From Vibrio atypicus (GTDB taxonomy: Bacteria > Pseudomonadota > Gammaproteobacteria > Enterobacterales > Vibrionaceae): 64,000 bases of DNA. Location of the stretch: the NCBI RefSeq assembly GCF_009811315.1, contig NZ_BLID01000006.1:217990-281989 (forward strand), given 5' to 3'. The notes beneath the pieces are model-generated. The model was given only the letters and a program-made list of their open reading frames with translations, made no database searches and was not told where the DNA came from. Below are positions 50,305 through 59,108 of this stretch, piece by piece. Position 1 is the stretch's first letter; every line of letters begins with the position of its first letter. Both the position numbers and the translations under genes were made by a program.

Positions 50305-52020
50305 TTAGCTAAGCTGTGCTTTTACATGCTCAACAATATCGGCCATCGCGATTGCAGTCTTTTCGCCAGCACGACGGTTCTTATACTCGAAGTTACCTTC
50401 TTTCATTGAACGGTCACCGATAACGATGGTGTGCGGAATACCGATAAGCTCGATATCAGAGAACATCACACCTGGGCGCTCTTTACGGTCATCGAACAGA
50501 ACTTCAATACCAGCAGCCGTTAATTCAGCGTATAGCTTCTCAGCGGCTTCCTTAACTTCTTCAGACTTGTGCATGTTCATTGGTACGATAGCCACTTGGA
50601 ACGGTGCAATAGCGTCTGGCCAGATGATGCCGTATTTGTCGTGGTTCTGCTCGATGGCAGAAGCAACCACGCGAGAAACACCGATACCGTAACAACCCAT
50701 CTCTAGGATAACGTTCTTACCATCAGGGCCAAGCACGCCACAGTTCATTGCTTCTGAGTATGCTTTACCCAGTTGGAAGATGTGACCCACTTCGATACCA
50801 CGCTTAAGCATGAGTGTACCTTGACCACATGGGCTAGGATCACCCTCTACAACGTTACGTAGATCTTCAATTTGGCCTAGCTCAACGTCACGACCCCAGT
50901 TGATACCGAAGTAGTGCTTGTCATCCACGTTTGCACCTGCGCCAAAGTCGCTCATTACAGCGACTGTGCGGTCAACGATGAATGGTAGTTCAAGACCAAC
51001 AGGGCCTAGTGAACCTGGACCTGCGCCCACAAGCGCACGAATTTCTTCTTCTGTCGCCATCTCTAGTGGAGAAGCAACTTGAGGAAGGTTTTCAGCTTTC
51101 ACTTCGTTTAACTCGTGGTCACCACGGATGATAAGCGCAATGATGTCCGCATCGACTTCGTCAGATGCTTTAACGAAAAGAGTCTTAACTGTTTTCTCGA
51201 TAGGCATGTCGAACTGTTCAACAAGCTCTGCGATCGTTTTCGCGTTTGGTGTATCAACCAGTGTCATCTCTTGAGTCGGCTCTGCACGCTCACCTGCAGG
51301 AGCAGCAGCTTCCGCTTTTTCGATGTTTGCCGCGTAGTCAGATTCAGTAGAGAATGCGATTAGGTCTTCACCGCTTTCAGCCAGTACGTGGAACTCTTGA
51401 GAGCCACTACCACCGATAGCGCCTGAGTCAGCCAGTACTGGACGGTACTCAAGACCCATACGATCAAATGCCTTACAGTACGCGTCGTGCATCGCTTGGT
51501 AAGATTTCTCTAGACCTTCTTTGTCGATGTCGAAGCTGTATGCATCCATCATGCAGAATTCACGTGCACGCATTACGCCGAAACGTGGGCGACGCTCATC
51601 ACGGAATTTAGTTTGAATTTGGTACAGGTTTAGCGGCAGCTGTTTGTAAGAGCTCACTTCGTTGCGCACAAGGCTAGTGATTACTTCTTCAGCTGTTGGG
51701 CTAAGTACAAACGGACGTGTATGACGGTCAGTAAAGCGAAGTAGCTCAGGACCCATCTTCTCGCTGCGGCCTGTCTCTTCCCATAGTTCAAACGGCTGAA
51801 CAACGGGCATCAAAGTTTCGACTGCACCTGCATTGTCGATCTCTTGACGAACGATGTTTTCGACTTTACGCAGAACACGTAGACCGGTAGGTAGCCAGGT
51901 ATATAGACCTGAAGCCAGCTTACGGATCATACCTGCACGTAGCATGAGCTGGTGGCTCACTACTTCTGCGTCGTTTGGAGTCTCCTTCAGAGTAGAAAGA
52001 AGATAATTACTGGTACGCAT
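50305..52020 (-). CDS. proS: Prolyl-tRNA synthetase
   Basis: Charges tRNA-Pro. The 571 residues match the bacterial type: class II motifs in the N-terminal core, an inserted YbaK-like editing domain (about 225-400) that hydrolyses Ala-tRNA-Pro, and a C-terminal anticodon-binding domain. Conserved segments include [25 protein letters not shown] motif 2 and [11 protein letters not shown] motif 3. trmO lies upstream on the same strand, as in E. coli. Confidence 0.97.
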   Translation of the reverse strand: MRTSNYLLSTLKETPNDAEVVSHQLMLRAGMIRKLASGLYTWLPTGLRVLRKVENIVRQEIDNAGAVETLMPVVQPFELWEETGRSEKMGPELLRFTDRHTRPFVLSPTAEEVITSLVRNEVSSYKQLPLNLYQIQTKFRDERRPRFGVMRAREFCMMDAYSFDIDKEGLEKSYQAMHDAYCKAFDRMGLEYRPVLADSGAIGGSGSQEFHVLAESGEDLIAFSTESDYAANIEKAEAAAPAGERAEPTQEMTLVDTPNAKTIAELVEQFDMPIEKTVKTLFVKASDEVDADIIALIIRGDHELNEVKAENLPQVASPLEMATEEEIRALVGAGPGSLGPVGLELPFIVDRTVAVMSDFGAGANVDDKHYFGINWGRDVELGQIEDLRNVVEGDPSPCGQGTLMLKRGIEVGHIFQLGKAYSEAMNCGVLGPDGKNVILEMGCYGIGVSRVVASAIEQNHDKYGIIWPDAIAPFQVAIVPMNMHKSEEVKEAAEKLYAELTAAGIEVLFDDRKERPGVMFSDIELIGIPHTIVIGDRSMKEGNFEYKNRRAGEKTAIAMADIVEHVKAQLS

Positions 52021-52131
52021 TAAATTTATCCGTTTATCAAAGTTAGATACTCAAGCCGAGATAGGCTTGGCATTATGCTCCCACAATGGGAATTCAATTA
52101 AGCCGTTTATAATATCAGCCAAATGCGTTTG

Positions 52132-52827
52132 TCAAAAGCTCTCAATCGCAGTAACTGTTATTAAGTTGCCATTTGCGCTGAACTTGACGTTCAAATCGAA
52201 CAAATTCACCGCGTATTCTTTCTCGTCGGGCTTATTCTTTTTATAAGCGGGGCGAGGATCTTGCGCCAGAACTTGGGATATCACGGTTTGAACTGTATCG
52301 AGATCTGGACGTTGCGCTATTGCTTTTAGTGCCGCTGGAGCGAATGACACTTCAGACTGTTCTGGCTCTGACTCTGCGTACCCACCAGTCGCGTTGGGAA
52401 TTGAATCAGAGTAGGGAATGTATGGCTTAATATCGATGATGGGAGTGTTGTCCACTAAATCTACATTGCCCAGCTCTAGATAGATCTGCTCTCCCTGCTT
52501 GGTGATACCTTTTACTTCCACTGCAGACATACCAATGCCATTAGGGCGGAATGTTGAACGTGAAGCGAACACGCCGACTCGCTCATTACCGCCAAGCCTT
52601 GGTGGTCTGACTGTGGGTTTCCAACCGGCTTGCAAGTTTTGGTCGAACATAAATAGCAGCCATACATGGCTAAACGCGTCGAGATCTCGCACCGATTCTG
52701 GGCAGTTAGCTGCGCCGACTAAGCGTAGGCGAGAGGTCGCGGCGGGGACAAGCCTTGGTTGTCTTGGTACCGCAAACTTCTCTTTATAAGGGCTTTCTAT
52801 ATACCCAATAGGTTCGATGGTAAACAT
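52132..52827 (-). CDS. trmO: tRNA (t6A37) N6-methyltransferase TrmO
   Basis: Methylates t6A37 in tRNA-Thr(GGU) using a beta-barrel SAM fold (UPF0066, formerly YaeB/TsaA). The 231-residue protein shows the family's IGYIESPYKEKFAVPRQP start, SRSTFRPNGIGMS and DIKPYIPY. It is divergent from rpmE2 across a 125-base gap that holds Fur- and Zur-like sites. Confidence 0.93.
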   Translation of the reverse strand: MFTIEPIGYIESPYKEKFAVPRQPRLVPAATSRLRLVGAANCPESVRDLDAFSHVWLLFMFDQNLQAGWKPTVRPPRLGGNERVGVFASRSTFRPNGIGMSAVEVKGITKQGEQIYLELGNVDLVDNTPIIDIKPYIPYSDSIPNATGGYAESEPEQSEVSFAPAALKAIAQRPDLDTVQTVISQVLAQDPRPAYKKNKPDEKEYAVNLFDLNVKFSANGNLITVTAIESF

Positions 52828-52892
52828 TCGTTTTCCATTCTTTATCAGAACAATGTCCTCAAATTACCACAAATTTTTTCAATAAAACCATT

Positions 52893-52907
52893 TGATAATA
52901 GTTATCA
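52893..52907. promoter_or_regulatory. Fur-box-like 7-1-7 inverted repeat
   Basis: TGATAATAGTTATCA differs from the consensus TGATAATNATTATCA at one position. It lies 46 bases before rpmE2 and 66 before trmO on the other strand. Which promoter it acts on is not clear. Confidence 0.65.
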
Positions 52908-52913
52908 TTTATG

Positions 52914-52930
52914 ATGTTATAACATAACAA
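52914..52930. promoter_or_regulatory. Zur-like operator upstream of rpmE2-rpmJ2
   Basis: ATGTTATAACATAACAA contains GTTAT and ATAAC arms three bases apart, the geometry of enterobacterial Zur sites. Zinc-free L31/L36 paralogue genes are established Zur targets, including in V. cholerae. It is 22 bases before the rpmE2 start. Confidence 0.7.
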
Positions 52931-52952
52931 TTTGTACATGAGATGATTATCA

Positions 52953-53213
52953 ATGAGAAAAGATATCCACCCAGAATATAGAGACGTTGTTTTTCACGAT
53001 ACAAGTGTTGATGAATACTTCGTTATTGGCTCGACGTTAAAAACCGATCGGACTATTGAATGGAAAGATGGCAAGACCTATCCCTATTTCACCATCGAAG
53101 TGTCAGCGAAGTCACATCCGTTTTACACGGGTAAGCAACGCGTTATTCATAAAGAAGGCCGAGTGGCTAACTTTAAACGTCGTTTTGGCCAATTTTCTAA
53201 GGGAGAAGAGTAG
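52953..53213 (+). CDS. rpmE2: 50S ribosomal protein L31 type B (zinc-independent)
   Basis: An 86-residue L31 paralogue (also ykgM) that replaces the zinc-binding L31 when zinc is short. It contains no cysteine at all, so the CxxC zinc site of the ordinary form is absent. Conserved segments are [13 protein letters not shown] and SHPFYTGKQ. The stop codon abuts the rpmJ2 start. Zur-like and Fur-like sites lie upstream. Confidence 0.95.
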   Translation: MRKDIHPEYRDVVFHDTSVDEYFVIGSTLKTDRTIEWKDGKTYPYFTIEVSAKSHPFYTGKQRVIHKEGRVANFKRRFGQFSKGEE

Positions 53214-53339
53214 ATGAAAGTCGTTAAGTCACTAAAGAGTGCTAAAAGTCGCCATCCTGATTGTCAGATTGTTAAAAGAAGAGGACGGTTGTATGTGATT
53301 TGCAAAACAAACCCTCGTTTCAAAGCGGTACAGAAGTAG
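53214..53339 (+). CDS. rpmJ2: 50S ribosomal protein L36 type B
   Basis: A 41-residue protein starting at the ATG directly after the rpmE2 stop, with GGGAGAAG as ribosome site inside the end of rpmE2. It reads [20 protein letters not shown] and ends with NPRFKAVQK, typical of the longer L36 paralogue (ykgO). C17 and C30 remain, but the first cysteine and the final histidine of the canonical zinc ribbon are missing, so it should not need zinc. Confidence 0.93.
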   Translation: MKVVKSLKSAKSRHPDCQIVKRRGRLYVICKTNPRFKAVQK

Positions 53340-53506
53340 GTGTTGTGAGATAAACAGTATAAATGGTTTTATATGAATTATAAATCTAACTTTTGGTTTG
53401 TATTTAGTGTTATTTGCTAATTATTTGTTCATATTACGTTAAATAATTTGAATTGCCACACACTCTGTAACATTTTTGATTTTAAATCCCCTTTCTTGTC
53501 GAGTAA

Positions 53507-53548
53507 CCTGCGCAGGCTTTGTTGACATATTTGTCACATTTGCGCAGG
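53507..53548. repeat. Inverted repeat upstream of the AbgT-family gene
   Basis: CCTGCGCA at 53507-53514 pairs with TGCGCAGG at 53541-53548. The intervening bases include TTGACA and TTGTCACA. It sits 23 bases before the start codon, so it is in a promoter or leader position. The regulator is unknown. Confidence 0.5.
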
Positions 53549-53570
53549 AATAACTACAAGGAGGGAACAG

Positions 53571-55157
53571 ATGAGTTCATCTGCTTCAATAAGAAATAAT
53601 GCACCAAAGAAACCTTTATTTACTCGTTTTCTCGATGGTGTTGAATATTTGGGGAACCTTTTACCCCATCCGATCACTCTTTTTGCAATCTTCTGTGTTG
53701 CGATCCTCGTTACTTCAGGCATAGCAGGTTACTTTGAAGTTTCTGTTATGGACCCTCGACCAGAGGGCGCTAAAGGTCGTGCTGCAGACGGCATGATCCA
53801 TGTTGTGAGCTTACTAAACGCTGAAGGCTTACAGTTGATTGTCACTAACCTAGTGAAAAACTTTGTTGGTTTTGCTCCGTTAGGTACCGTGCTCGTTGCA
53901 ATGCTAGGTGTTGCGATTGCTGAGCACTCTGGCCTTCTTTCGGCTGCAATGCGTGGTATGGTAATGGGCGCATCTAAGCGCATGGTTACTGTGACAGTTG
54001 TTTTTGCAGGTATTATCTCGAATACAGCATCAGAGTTAGGCTATGTGGTACTTATCCCACTAGCAGCGATGCTATTCCACTCATTAGGTCGTCACCCTCT
54101 TGCTGGTCTTGCAGCAGCCTTTGCTGGTGTATCTGGCGGCTACTCTGCAAACCTTCTAATCGGTACGGTTGATCCACTGCTTTCTGGTATTACAGAAACG
54201 GCAGCGCAAATGATTGACCCAACGTATTCAGTTGGTCCTGAATCAAACTGGTACTTCATGTTTGTTTCTACTTTCTTTATTGCGATTACTGGTGCATTCG
54301 TAACAGAGAAAATCGTTGAGCCAAAACTTGGCAAATACAACGATGAAGAAGCGTCTGAAGATCTATCAAATGATTCAATGGGTAAGCTTACTGACGTTGA
54401 GAAGAAAGGTCTAAAGTTAGCAGGCCTTGCCGTTCTTGTTGTATCAGCTTTGCTTGCATGGACAATTGTTCCTGAAGATGGTGTCCTACGCTCAGCGACG
54501 GGCACGGTTGCAGGTTCTCCGTTTTTGAAGAGTATTGTTGCGTTTATTTTCGTATTCTTCGCAGTCCCAGGTTTTGTTTACGGTAAAGTTACTGGCTCAA
54601 TGAAAACAGACCGTGACGTGATTGACGCTATGGCGAAGTCAATGTCTTCAATGGGTATGTACATAGTACTTGTATTCTTTGCTGCTCAGTTCGTTGCTTT
54701 CTTTAAGTGGACTAACTTTGGCCAGGTATTCGCAGTAGCAGGCGCAAGCTTCCTACAGGATATTGGTCTTACGGGTCCAATGCTGTTCTTTGCATTCATT
54801 ATCATGTGTGGTTTCATCAACCTAATGATCGGTTCTGCATCTGCTCAGTGGGCAGTAACTGCGCCTATCTTCGTTCCAATGCTAATGCTAGTAGGTTACG
54901 CGCCTGAGACGATTCAAGCTGCTTACCGTATCGGTGACTCAACAACGAACATTATTACACCAATGATGAGTTACTTCGGTCTTATCCTTGCGGTAGCGAC
55001 GCGTTACATGAAGAACCTAGGTATCGGTACTCTGATTGCAACTATGCTTCCATACTCAATCGTATTCTTGGTTGGTTGGAGTGTGTTGTTCTACCTATGG
55101 GTGTTTGCATTCGGCCTACCAGTTGGCCCAGGTGCAGCAACCTTCTACACACCTTAA
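53571..55157 (+). CDS. AbgT-family transporter
   Basis: A 528-residue inner-membrane protein with about a dozen membrane segments, of the AbgT family (p-aminobenzoyl-glutamate uptake in E. coli; MtrF and YdaH relatives export sulfonamides or folate-type compounds). Typical stretches are LPHPITLFA near residue 35 and two similar hairpin regions (GVSGGYSANLLIGTVDPLLSG and GSASAQWAVTAPIFVPM). No abgA or abgB peptidase genes are adjacent, so the substrate is uncertain. GGAGGGAA lies seven bases before the ATG. Confidence 0.9.
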   Translation: MSSSASIRNNAPKKPLFTRFLDGVEYLGNLLPHPITLFAIFCVAILVTSGIAGYFEVSVMDPRPEGAKGRAADGMIHVVSLLNAEGLQLIVTNLVKNFVGFAPLGTVLVAMLGVAIAEHSGLLSAAMRGMVMGASKRMVTVTVVFAGIISNTASELGYVVLIPLAAMLFHSLGRHPLAGLAAAFAGVSGGYSANLLIGTVDPLLSGITETAAQMIDPTYSVGPESNWYFMFVSTFFIAITGAFVTEKIVEPKLGKYNDEEASEDLSNDSMGKLTDVEKKGLKLAGLAVLVVSALLAWTIVPEDGVLRSATGTVAGSPFLKSIVAFIFVFFAVPGFVYGKVTGSMKTDRDVIDAMAKSMSSMGMYIVLVFFAAQFVAFFKWTNFGQVFAVAGASFLQDIGLTGPMLFFAFIIMCGFINLMIGSASAQWAVTAPIFVPMLMLVGYAPETIQAAYRIGDSTTNIITPMMSYFGLILAVATRYMKNLGIGTLIATMLPYSIVFLVGWSVLFYLWVFAFGLPVGPGAATFYTP

Positions 55158-55178
55158 GTTGTAGCAGTTGATCTTACT

Positions 55179-55209
55179 AAAAAGCCGGAGTCTGACTCCG
55201 GCTTTTTTT
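55179..55209 (+). terminator. Terminator of the AbgT-family gene
   Basis: An 8-bp stem GCCGGAGT / ACTCCGGC with loop CTG, then seven T residues. Confidence 0.92.
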
Positions 55210-55235
55210 GTTTTCATCTACGGTGTTTTTAGATA

Positions 55236-55262
55236 ATAAAAAAGCCAGCATTGAGCTGGCTT
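55236..55262 (-). terminator. Terminator of the RRM protein gene
   Basis: AAGCCAGC, ATTGA, GCTGGCTT; the adjoining plus-strand A tract is a U tract on the minus-strand transcript. Confidence 0.85.
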
Positions 55263-55287
55263 CATTTTTTATTGGTGAGTGACTGGC

Positions 55288-55527
55288 TTAGTTGTTTGCC
55301 GTCTTCACGCGAATTTTGCTCTTAGCAACGGTGGCTAGGTTTAAACTAGCGATTGCCGCTTTGGCTTCATCTTCGTTTGCCATTTCTACAAACGCAAAGC
55401 CTTTAGACTTCCCAGTCTCTTGATCGAGAACTAGGGTACATTGACCAACAGTACCGTGAGCTGAGAATAGCACGCGAATCTCGTGCTCTGTCGTTGTACG
55501 TGCAAGGTTACGAACTAGTAGTTTCAT
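55288..55527 (-). CDS. Small RNA-binding protein with one RRM domain
   Basis: A 79-residue protein that is a single RRM: RNP2 near the N-terminus (KLLVRNL, 2-8) and RNP1 as KGFAFVEM (42-49). Similar short RRM proteins in cyanobacteria and proteobacteria are often cold-induced, but the target RNA here is unknown. A stable hairpin lies in its leader 34 bases upstream. It is monocistronic between two terminators. Confidence 0.9.
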   Translation of the reverse strand: MKLLVRNLARTTTEHEIRVLFSAHGTVGQCTLVLDQETGKSKGFAFVEMANEDEAKAAIASLNLATVAKSKIRVKTANN

Positions 55528-55560
55528 AATATAGGTCTTATCGAGTGGTTAAGGGCGGAT

Positions 55561-55581
55561 TGTCGCAGGTTCGTTGCGACA
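55561..55581 (-). other. Leader hairpin of the RRM gene
   Basis: TGTCGCA and TGCGACA form a 7-bp stem with a seven-base loop, 34 bases before the start codon on the minus strand. It may be part of the 5' leader or of the promoter region. Confidence 0.5.
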
Positions 55582-55610
55582 AACCAAGCAAAGAATAAAA
55601 TAGCGAGGAT

Positions 55611-55639
55611 CAAAAAAGGCTGACGCATTGCGCCAGCCT
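55611..55639 (-). terminator. Terminator of metNIQ
   Basis: AGGCTG and CAGCCT enclose an inner CGC / GCG stem with one mismatch; the plus-strand A run at 55612-55617 is the U tract of the minus-strand transcript. Confidence 0.88.
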
Positions 55640-55665
55640 CAGAAGTTGTTTTTATTAAAGTGGAA

Positions 55666-56478
55666 TTACCAGCCTCTAACAACGCCACCTTGGAAGATTT
55701 CTGATGCAGCTGCGTAAACTTCTTCAGTTTGGTACGCTTTTACGAAGTTAACTACGTTCTCAGCTTGCGCGTTGTCTTCACGTGATACGATTAGGTTTAC
55801 GTATGGAGACTCTTTATCTTCAACAAATACGCCATCATTTTGTGGTGTTAGGTTGATAGAGCTTGCGTAAGTTGTGTTGATAACAGACAGTGCCACGTCA
55901 TCTAGAGAACGAGGAAGCTGAGCAGCGTCTAGTTCAACGATGGTGATGTTTTTCGGGTTTTCAACGATGTCACGTACCGTTGCTAGTAGACCAGCGCCTT
56001 CACGTAGCTTAAGCAGGCCTTGTTGCTCTAGAAGTAGTAGAGAGCGACCTAGGTTAGTTGGATCGTTTGGTACCGCGATACGAGCACCGTCTTGAATCTC
56101 ATCCACTGATTTTACTTGCTTAGAGTAACCTGCAATAGGGTAAACAAAAGTGTTACCCGCGATCGTTAGCTTGTAAGCGCGATCCGCAACTTGCTGATCT
56201 AGATATGGTTTGTGCTGGAATGCGTTGATGTCGATAGAGCCATCATCTAAGGCAGCGTTTGGTGTTACATAGTCAGTGAAAGTCACAAGCTCAACCTCTA
56301 GGCCAAACTTCTCTTTTGCTACTTTTGCTGCAACTTCAGCAACTTGTGCTTCTGCACCAGCCATTACGCCGACTTTTACTTTGCTTGTATCAACTTCTTT
56401 TTCACCACAACCTGATAGAACAAGTGCAGACGCTGCTGCTGCAATAGCCAAAAGACCTTTTAGACGGAATTTCATCAC
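55666..56478 (-). CDS. metQ: Methionine ABC transporter substrate-binding lipoprotein MetQ
   Basis: The 270-residue binding protein for D- and L-methionine. The signal ends LVLSGC with lipidated C24. The NlpA/MetQ-family core includes VGVMAGAEAQV and NAFQHKPYLD. It is the last gene of metNIQ, 41 bases after metI. Confidence 0.95.
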   Translation of the reverse strand: MMKFRLKGLLAIAAAASALVLSGCGEKEVDTSKVKVGVMAGAEAQVAEVAAKVAKEKFGLEVELVTFTDYVTPNAALDDGSIDINAFQHKPYLDQQVADRAYKLTIAGNTFVYPIAGYSKQVKSVDEIQDGARIAVPNDPTNLGRSLLLLEQQGLLKLREGAGLLATVRDIVENPKNITIVELDAAQLPRSLDDVALSVINTTYASSINLTPQNDGVFVEDKESPYVNLIVSREDNAQAENVVNFVKAYQTEEVYAAASEIFQGGVVRGW

Positions 56479-56519
56479 TCTCTCCTTATGAATATAATCT
56501 GTGAAATTTGTTGTTATCT

Positions 56520-57197
56520 CTAGCGGTGATCAACGCGACGAACAATCGCATCACCGATAGATTGAATAATTTGTACTAAGACAATCAGCATGACGACGGT
56601 TACTGCCATGATAGTCACGTCATAGCGGTGAAAGCCGTAACGAATAGCCACATCACCTAAGCCGCCACCGCCTACTGTCCCCGCCATTGCAGAGTAGCTA
56701 ACAAGCGTTACTAGCGTGATGGTTACTGAGTTAACAATCGTAGGCATTGCTTCTGGTAGCAGTACTTTTGAGATGATTTGCATTGGTGTCGCGCCCATAG
56801 ACTGAGCCGCTTCAACTAATCCAGTTGGAACTTCTAACAGCGCTCCTTCAATTAAACGCGCCACAAATGGAATCGCGCCAATGGTTAGCGGAACGATAGC
56901 TGCTGTTGTACCAATGAAGGTACCGACAAGTAGCTTAGTGACAGGAATGATAGCGACCATGAGAACCAAAAATGGAACCGAGCGACCGATGTTCACAATC
57001 GCACCTAAAATGCCATTGAGTTTGGTATTTTCGAGCAAGCCATCTTTTTTCGTTGTATGCAAAATAACGCCCAGAGGGATACCAACGGCAAAACCAACGA
57101 TTCCGGCAACAGTAACCATGTAAAGGGTTTCCCATGTTGCACCGAGCAATAGATTGCTGTTTAGGCTTAGCCACTGTGAAATTTCATTAAAGGACAT
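56520..57197 (-). CDS. metI: Methionine ABC transporter permease MetI
   Basis: A 225-residue permease with about five membrane segments and the EAA loop ([20 protein letters not shown]) that docks on MetN. Its start overlaps the metN end by 11 bases, showing coupling. Confidence 0.96.
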   Translation of the reverse strand: MSFNEISQWLSLNSNLLLGATWETLYMVTVAGIVGFAVGIPLGVILHTTKKDGLLENTKLNGILGAIVNIGRSVPFLVLMVAIIPVTKLLVGTFIGTTAAIVPLTIGAIPFVARLIEGALLEVPTGLVEAAQSMGATPMQIISKVLLPEAMPTIVNSVTITLVTLVSYSAMAGTVGGGGLGDVAIRYGFHRYDVTIMAVTVVMLIVLVQIIQSIGDAIVRRVDHR

Positions 57198-58221
57198 AAC
57201 CTAGCACCTCTACTTTTACCTTGTGTTCGCGTAGAAACTCAATTGCCGCATTATCATCTTGTTCGTTACCAAAGAGTTCAGCGACCATCATGCCGAACTT
57301 CACGCCGCCAGCGTAATCAAGATCAGAACTTAAAATGCTGACATCGATATTAAATTTGCGCGCAATTTGCGTCATTAGTGGCGCATCGACTGTAGCGCCA
57401 GTGAACTCAAGACGAACAAGAGGGTAGCTGCCTTCGACGCGTGTTTCTTGTAGGCGTGCTTGATAGTCTTCTGGAATCGATAGATCCAGCGTAGAGCGGA
57501 TAAATTGATGAGCTAGCTCTGTTTTAGGGTGAGCAAAAATATCGCCAACTGACCCTTTCTCAACTAACTCTCCGCCACCAATGATCGCTACTTCATGACA
57601 GATGCTTTTCACCACATCCATTTCATGGGTAATCAATAGCATGGTGATGTTAAGTGTGCGGTTGATCTCTTTTAGCAGCTCCAGAATCGACTGTGTAGTC
57701 GCAGGATCTAGGGCACTGGTTGCTTCATCACAAAGCAATACTTTGGGATCTGAGGCCAGCGCCCGAGCAATCGCCACACGTTGTTTTTGACCACCACTTA
57801 GGTTGGATGGGTAGCTCTCATGCTTATCATCTAGGCCAACCAGTCGAAGTAAATCAGTCACTTTCTGGTTGATCTTCGCTTTCTCTGTTCCTGCAAGTTC
57901 CAACGGCAGTGCAACATTATCAAACACAGTACGAGACGAAAGTAGGTTAAAGTGCTGGAAGATCATACCGATATTACGGCGTGTTTTGCTCAACTCAGAT
58001 TTGGACAGCTGAGTTAGATCGACACCATCAACAATGATAGAGCCACTGGTTGGGGCTTCTAACATGTTAACGCAACGAATTAGCGTGCTTTTCCCTGCTC
58101 CAGAAGAGCCAATGACACCAAAAATCGTTCCTTGAGGAATATGAAGGTTAATATCCTTCAGGGCGTTAATTTCCTTTGTACCCTGGTAGAAAACCTTGTT
58201 GACTTGATTAATTTCAATCAT
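57187..58221 (-). CDS. metN: Methionine ABC transporter ATP-binding protein MetN
   Basis: The 344-residue ATPase has Walker [10 protein letters not shown] (38-46), signature LSGGQKQR, Walker [13 protein letters not shown], and a C-terminal NIL (ACT-like) domain (about 265-344) that binds methionine and inhibits transport when it is plentiful. It heads metNIQ. A MetJ operator lies about 100 bases upstream. Confidence 0.97.
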   Translation of the reverse strand: MIEINQVNKVFYQGTKEINALKDINLHIPQGTIFGVIGSSGAGKSTLIRCVNMLEAPTSGSIIVDGVDLTQLSKSELSKTRRNIGMIFQHFNLLSSRTVFDNVALPLELAGTEKAKINQKVTDLLRLVGLDDKHESYPSNLSGGQKQRVAIARALASDPKVLLCDEATSALDPATTQSILELLKEINRTLNITMLLITHEMDVVKSICHEVAIIGGGELVEKGSVGDIFAHPKTELAHQFIRSTLDLSIPEDYQARLQETRVEGSYPLVRLEFTGATVDAPLMTQIARKFNIDVSILSSDLDYAGGVKFGMMVAELFGNEQDDNAAIEFLREHKVKVEVLGYVL

Positions 58222-58321
58222 CGAGAAACCCGCTAATCAGATTATCTTGGGAGCAGTAGATAATGTTGACCTACATCTCATTTGTTAGATGATGCTATGG
58301 TTTCGCGTGTTTACTGTCAAT

Positions 58322-58353
58322 AGATATTTTTACGTCTAGACGTCTAAATGGTT
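58322..58353 (-). promoter_or_regulatory. MetJ operator (met boxes) upstream of metNIQ
   Basis: Tandem 8-base units: a perfect met box AGACGTCT at 58338-58345, preceded by TTACGTCT (6 of 8) and AGATATTT (5 of 8). MetJ with S-adenosylmethionine binds such tandem boxes co-operatively. It lies between metN and gmhB, closer in role to metN. Confidence 0.85.
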
Positions 58354-58452
58354 ATTTTGCTCAATCGATTGGTCATTAGATAGTGTAGAAAGAAATAAGG
58401 TGCCGGATTCTGAGGTGCATGGGTTGAAGATGGCATATTGAAACGACTCGGG

Positions 58453-58458
58453 TATAAT
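58453..58458 (+). promoter_or_regulatory. Candidate -10 element for gmhB
   Basis: A consensus TATAAT lies 35 bases before the gmhB start; the -35 region is weak. Confidence 0.45.
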
Positions 58459-58493
58459 CGTGGTTCTACATATAGCAGACAGAGAAGCAAATT

Positions 58494-59045
58494 TTGGCTA
58501 AACCAGCAGTCTTTTTGGATCGTGATGGCGTAATTAATGTTGACCACGGTTACGTGCACGATGAGCATGACTTTGAATTTATTGAGGGCGTGTTTGAAGC
58601 GACGAAGAAACTGAAAGAGATGGGTTACCAACTCGTTTTAGTAACGAATCAGTCTGGTATTGCACGTGGTAAATTCAGCGAAGACCGCTTCCTTGATTTA
58701 ACCCAGTGGATGGACTGGAACTTTGTCGATAACGGTGTTGAGTTTGACGGCTTTTATTACTGCCCACATCACGCTGAGCACGGTATTGGTAAGTACAAAG
58801 AAGATTGTGATTGCCGAAAGCCTAAGCCAGGTATGTTCATCTCTGCACGTGACTTCCTTAAGATCGATATGGCTAATTCGGTAATGGTTGGTGACAAAGC
58901 AGAAGATATGATGGCAGCAGAAGCCGCTGGTGTCGGAACTAGAATTCTTGTTCGCACTGGTAAGCCTGTGACTGAAAAAGGTGAAGCTTTAGCATCAGTG
59001 GTGCTTGATAGCATTAAAGATGTACCTGAATATCTTGGCAAATAA
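58494..59045 (+). CDS. gmhB: D-glycero-beta-D-manno-heptose-1,7-bisphosphate 7-phosphatase
   Basis: Removes the 7-phosphate in LPS heptose synthesis, two steps after GmhA. The 183-residue HAD enzyme has catalytic D9 and D11 in FLDRDGV and the structural zinc site formed by the CPHH and CDCRKP segments. The start is TTG, giving the family N-terminus [12 protein letters not shown]. coli also places it next to metN. Confidence 0.95.
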   Translation: MAKPAVFLDRDGVINVDHGYVHDEHDFEFIEGVFEATKKLKEMGYQLVLVTNQSGIARGKFSEDRFLDLTQWMDWNFVDNGVEFDGFYYCPHHAEHGIGKYKEDCDCRKPKPGMFISARDFLKIDMANSVMVGDKAEDMMAAEAAGVGTRILVRTGKPVTEKGEALASVVLDSIKDVPEYLGK

Positions 59046-59052
59046 CCGCTAG

Positions 59053-59075
59053 ATGAGGCTGCAATGCGGCCTCAT
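59053..59075 (+). terminator. Hairpin after gmhB
   Basis: ATGAGGCTGC and GCGGCCTCAT form a 10-bp stem (one wobble) with a three-base loop. No T tract follows, so it is a weak terminator at best. Confidence 0.5.
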
Positions 59076-59108
59076 GATTCCCAATTCTCAAATTGACCCC
59101 TTTATTCT

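Noticed and set aside
53522..53538. CRP site and sigma-70 -35 upstream of the AbgT gene
   Set aside because: TTGACA is present but no -10 is found at proper spacing, and only one half of a CRP site (TCACA) is good.
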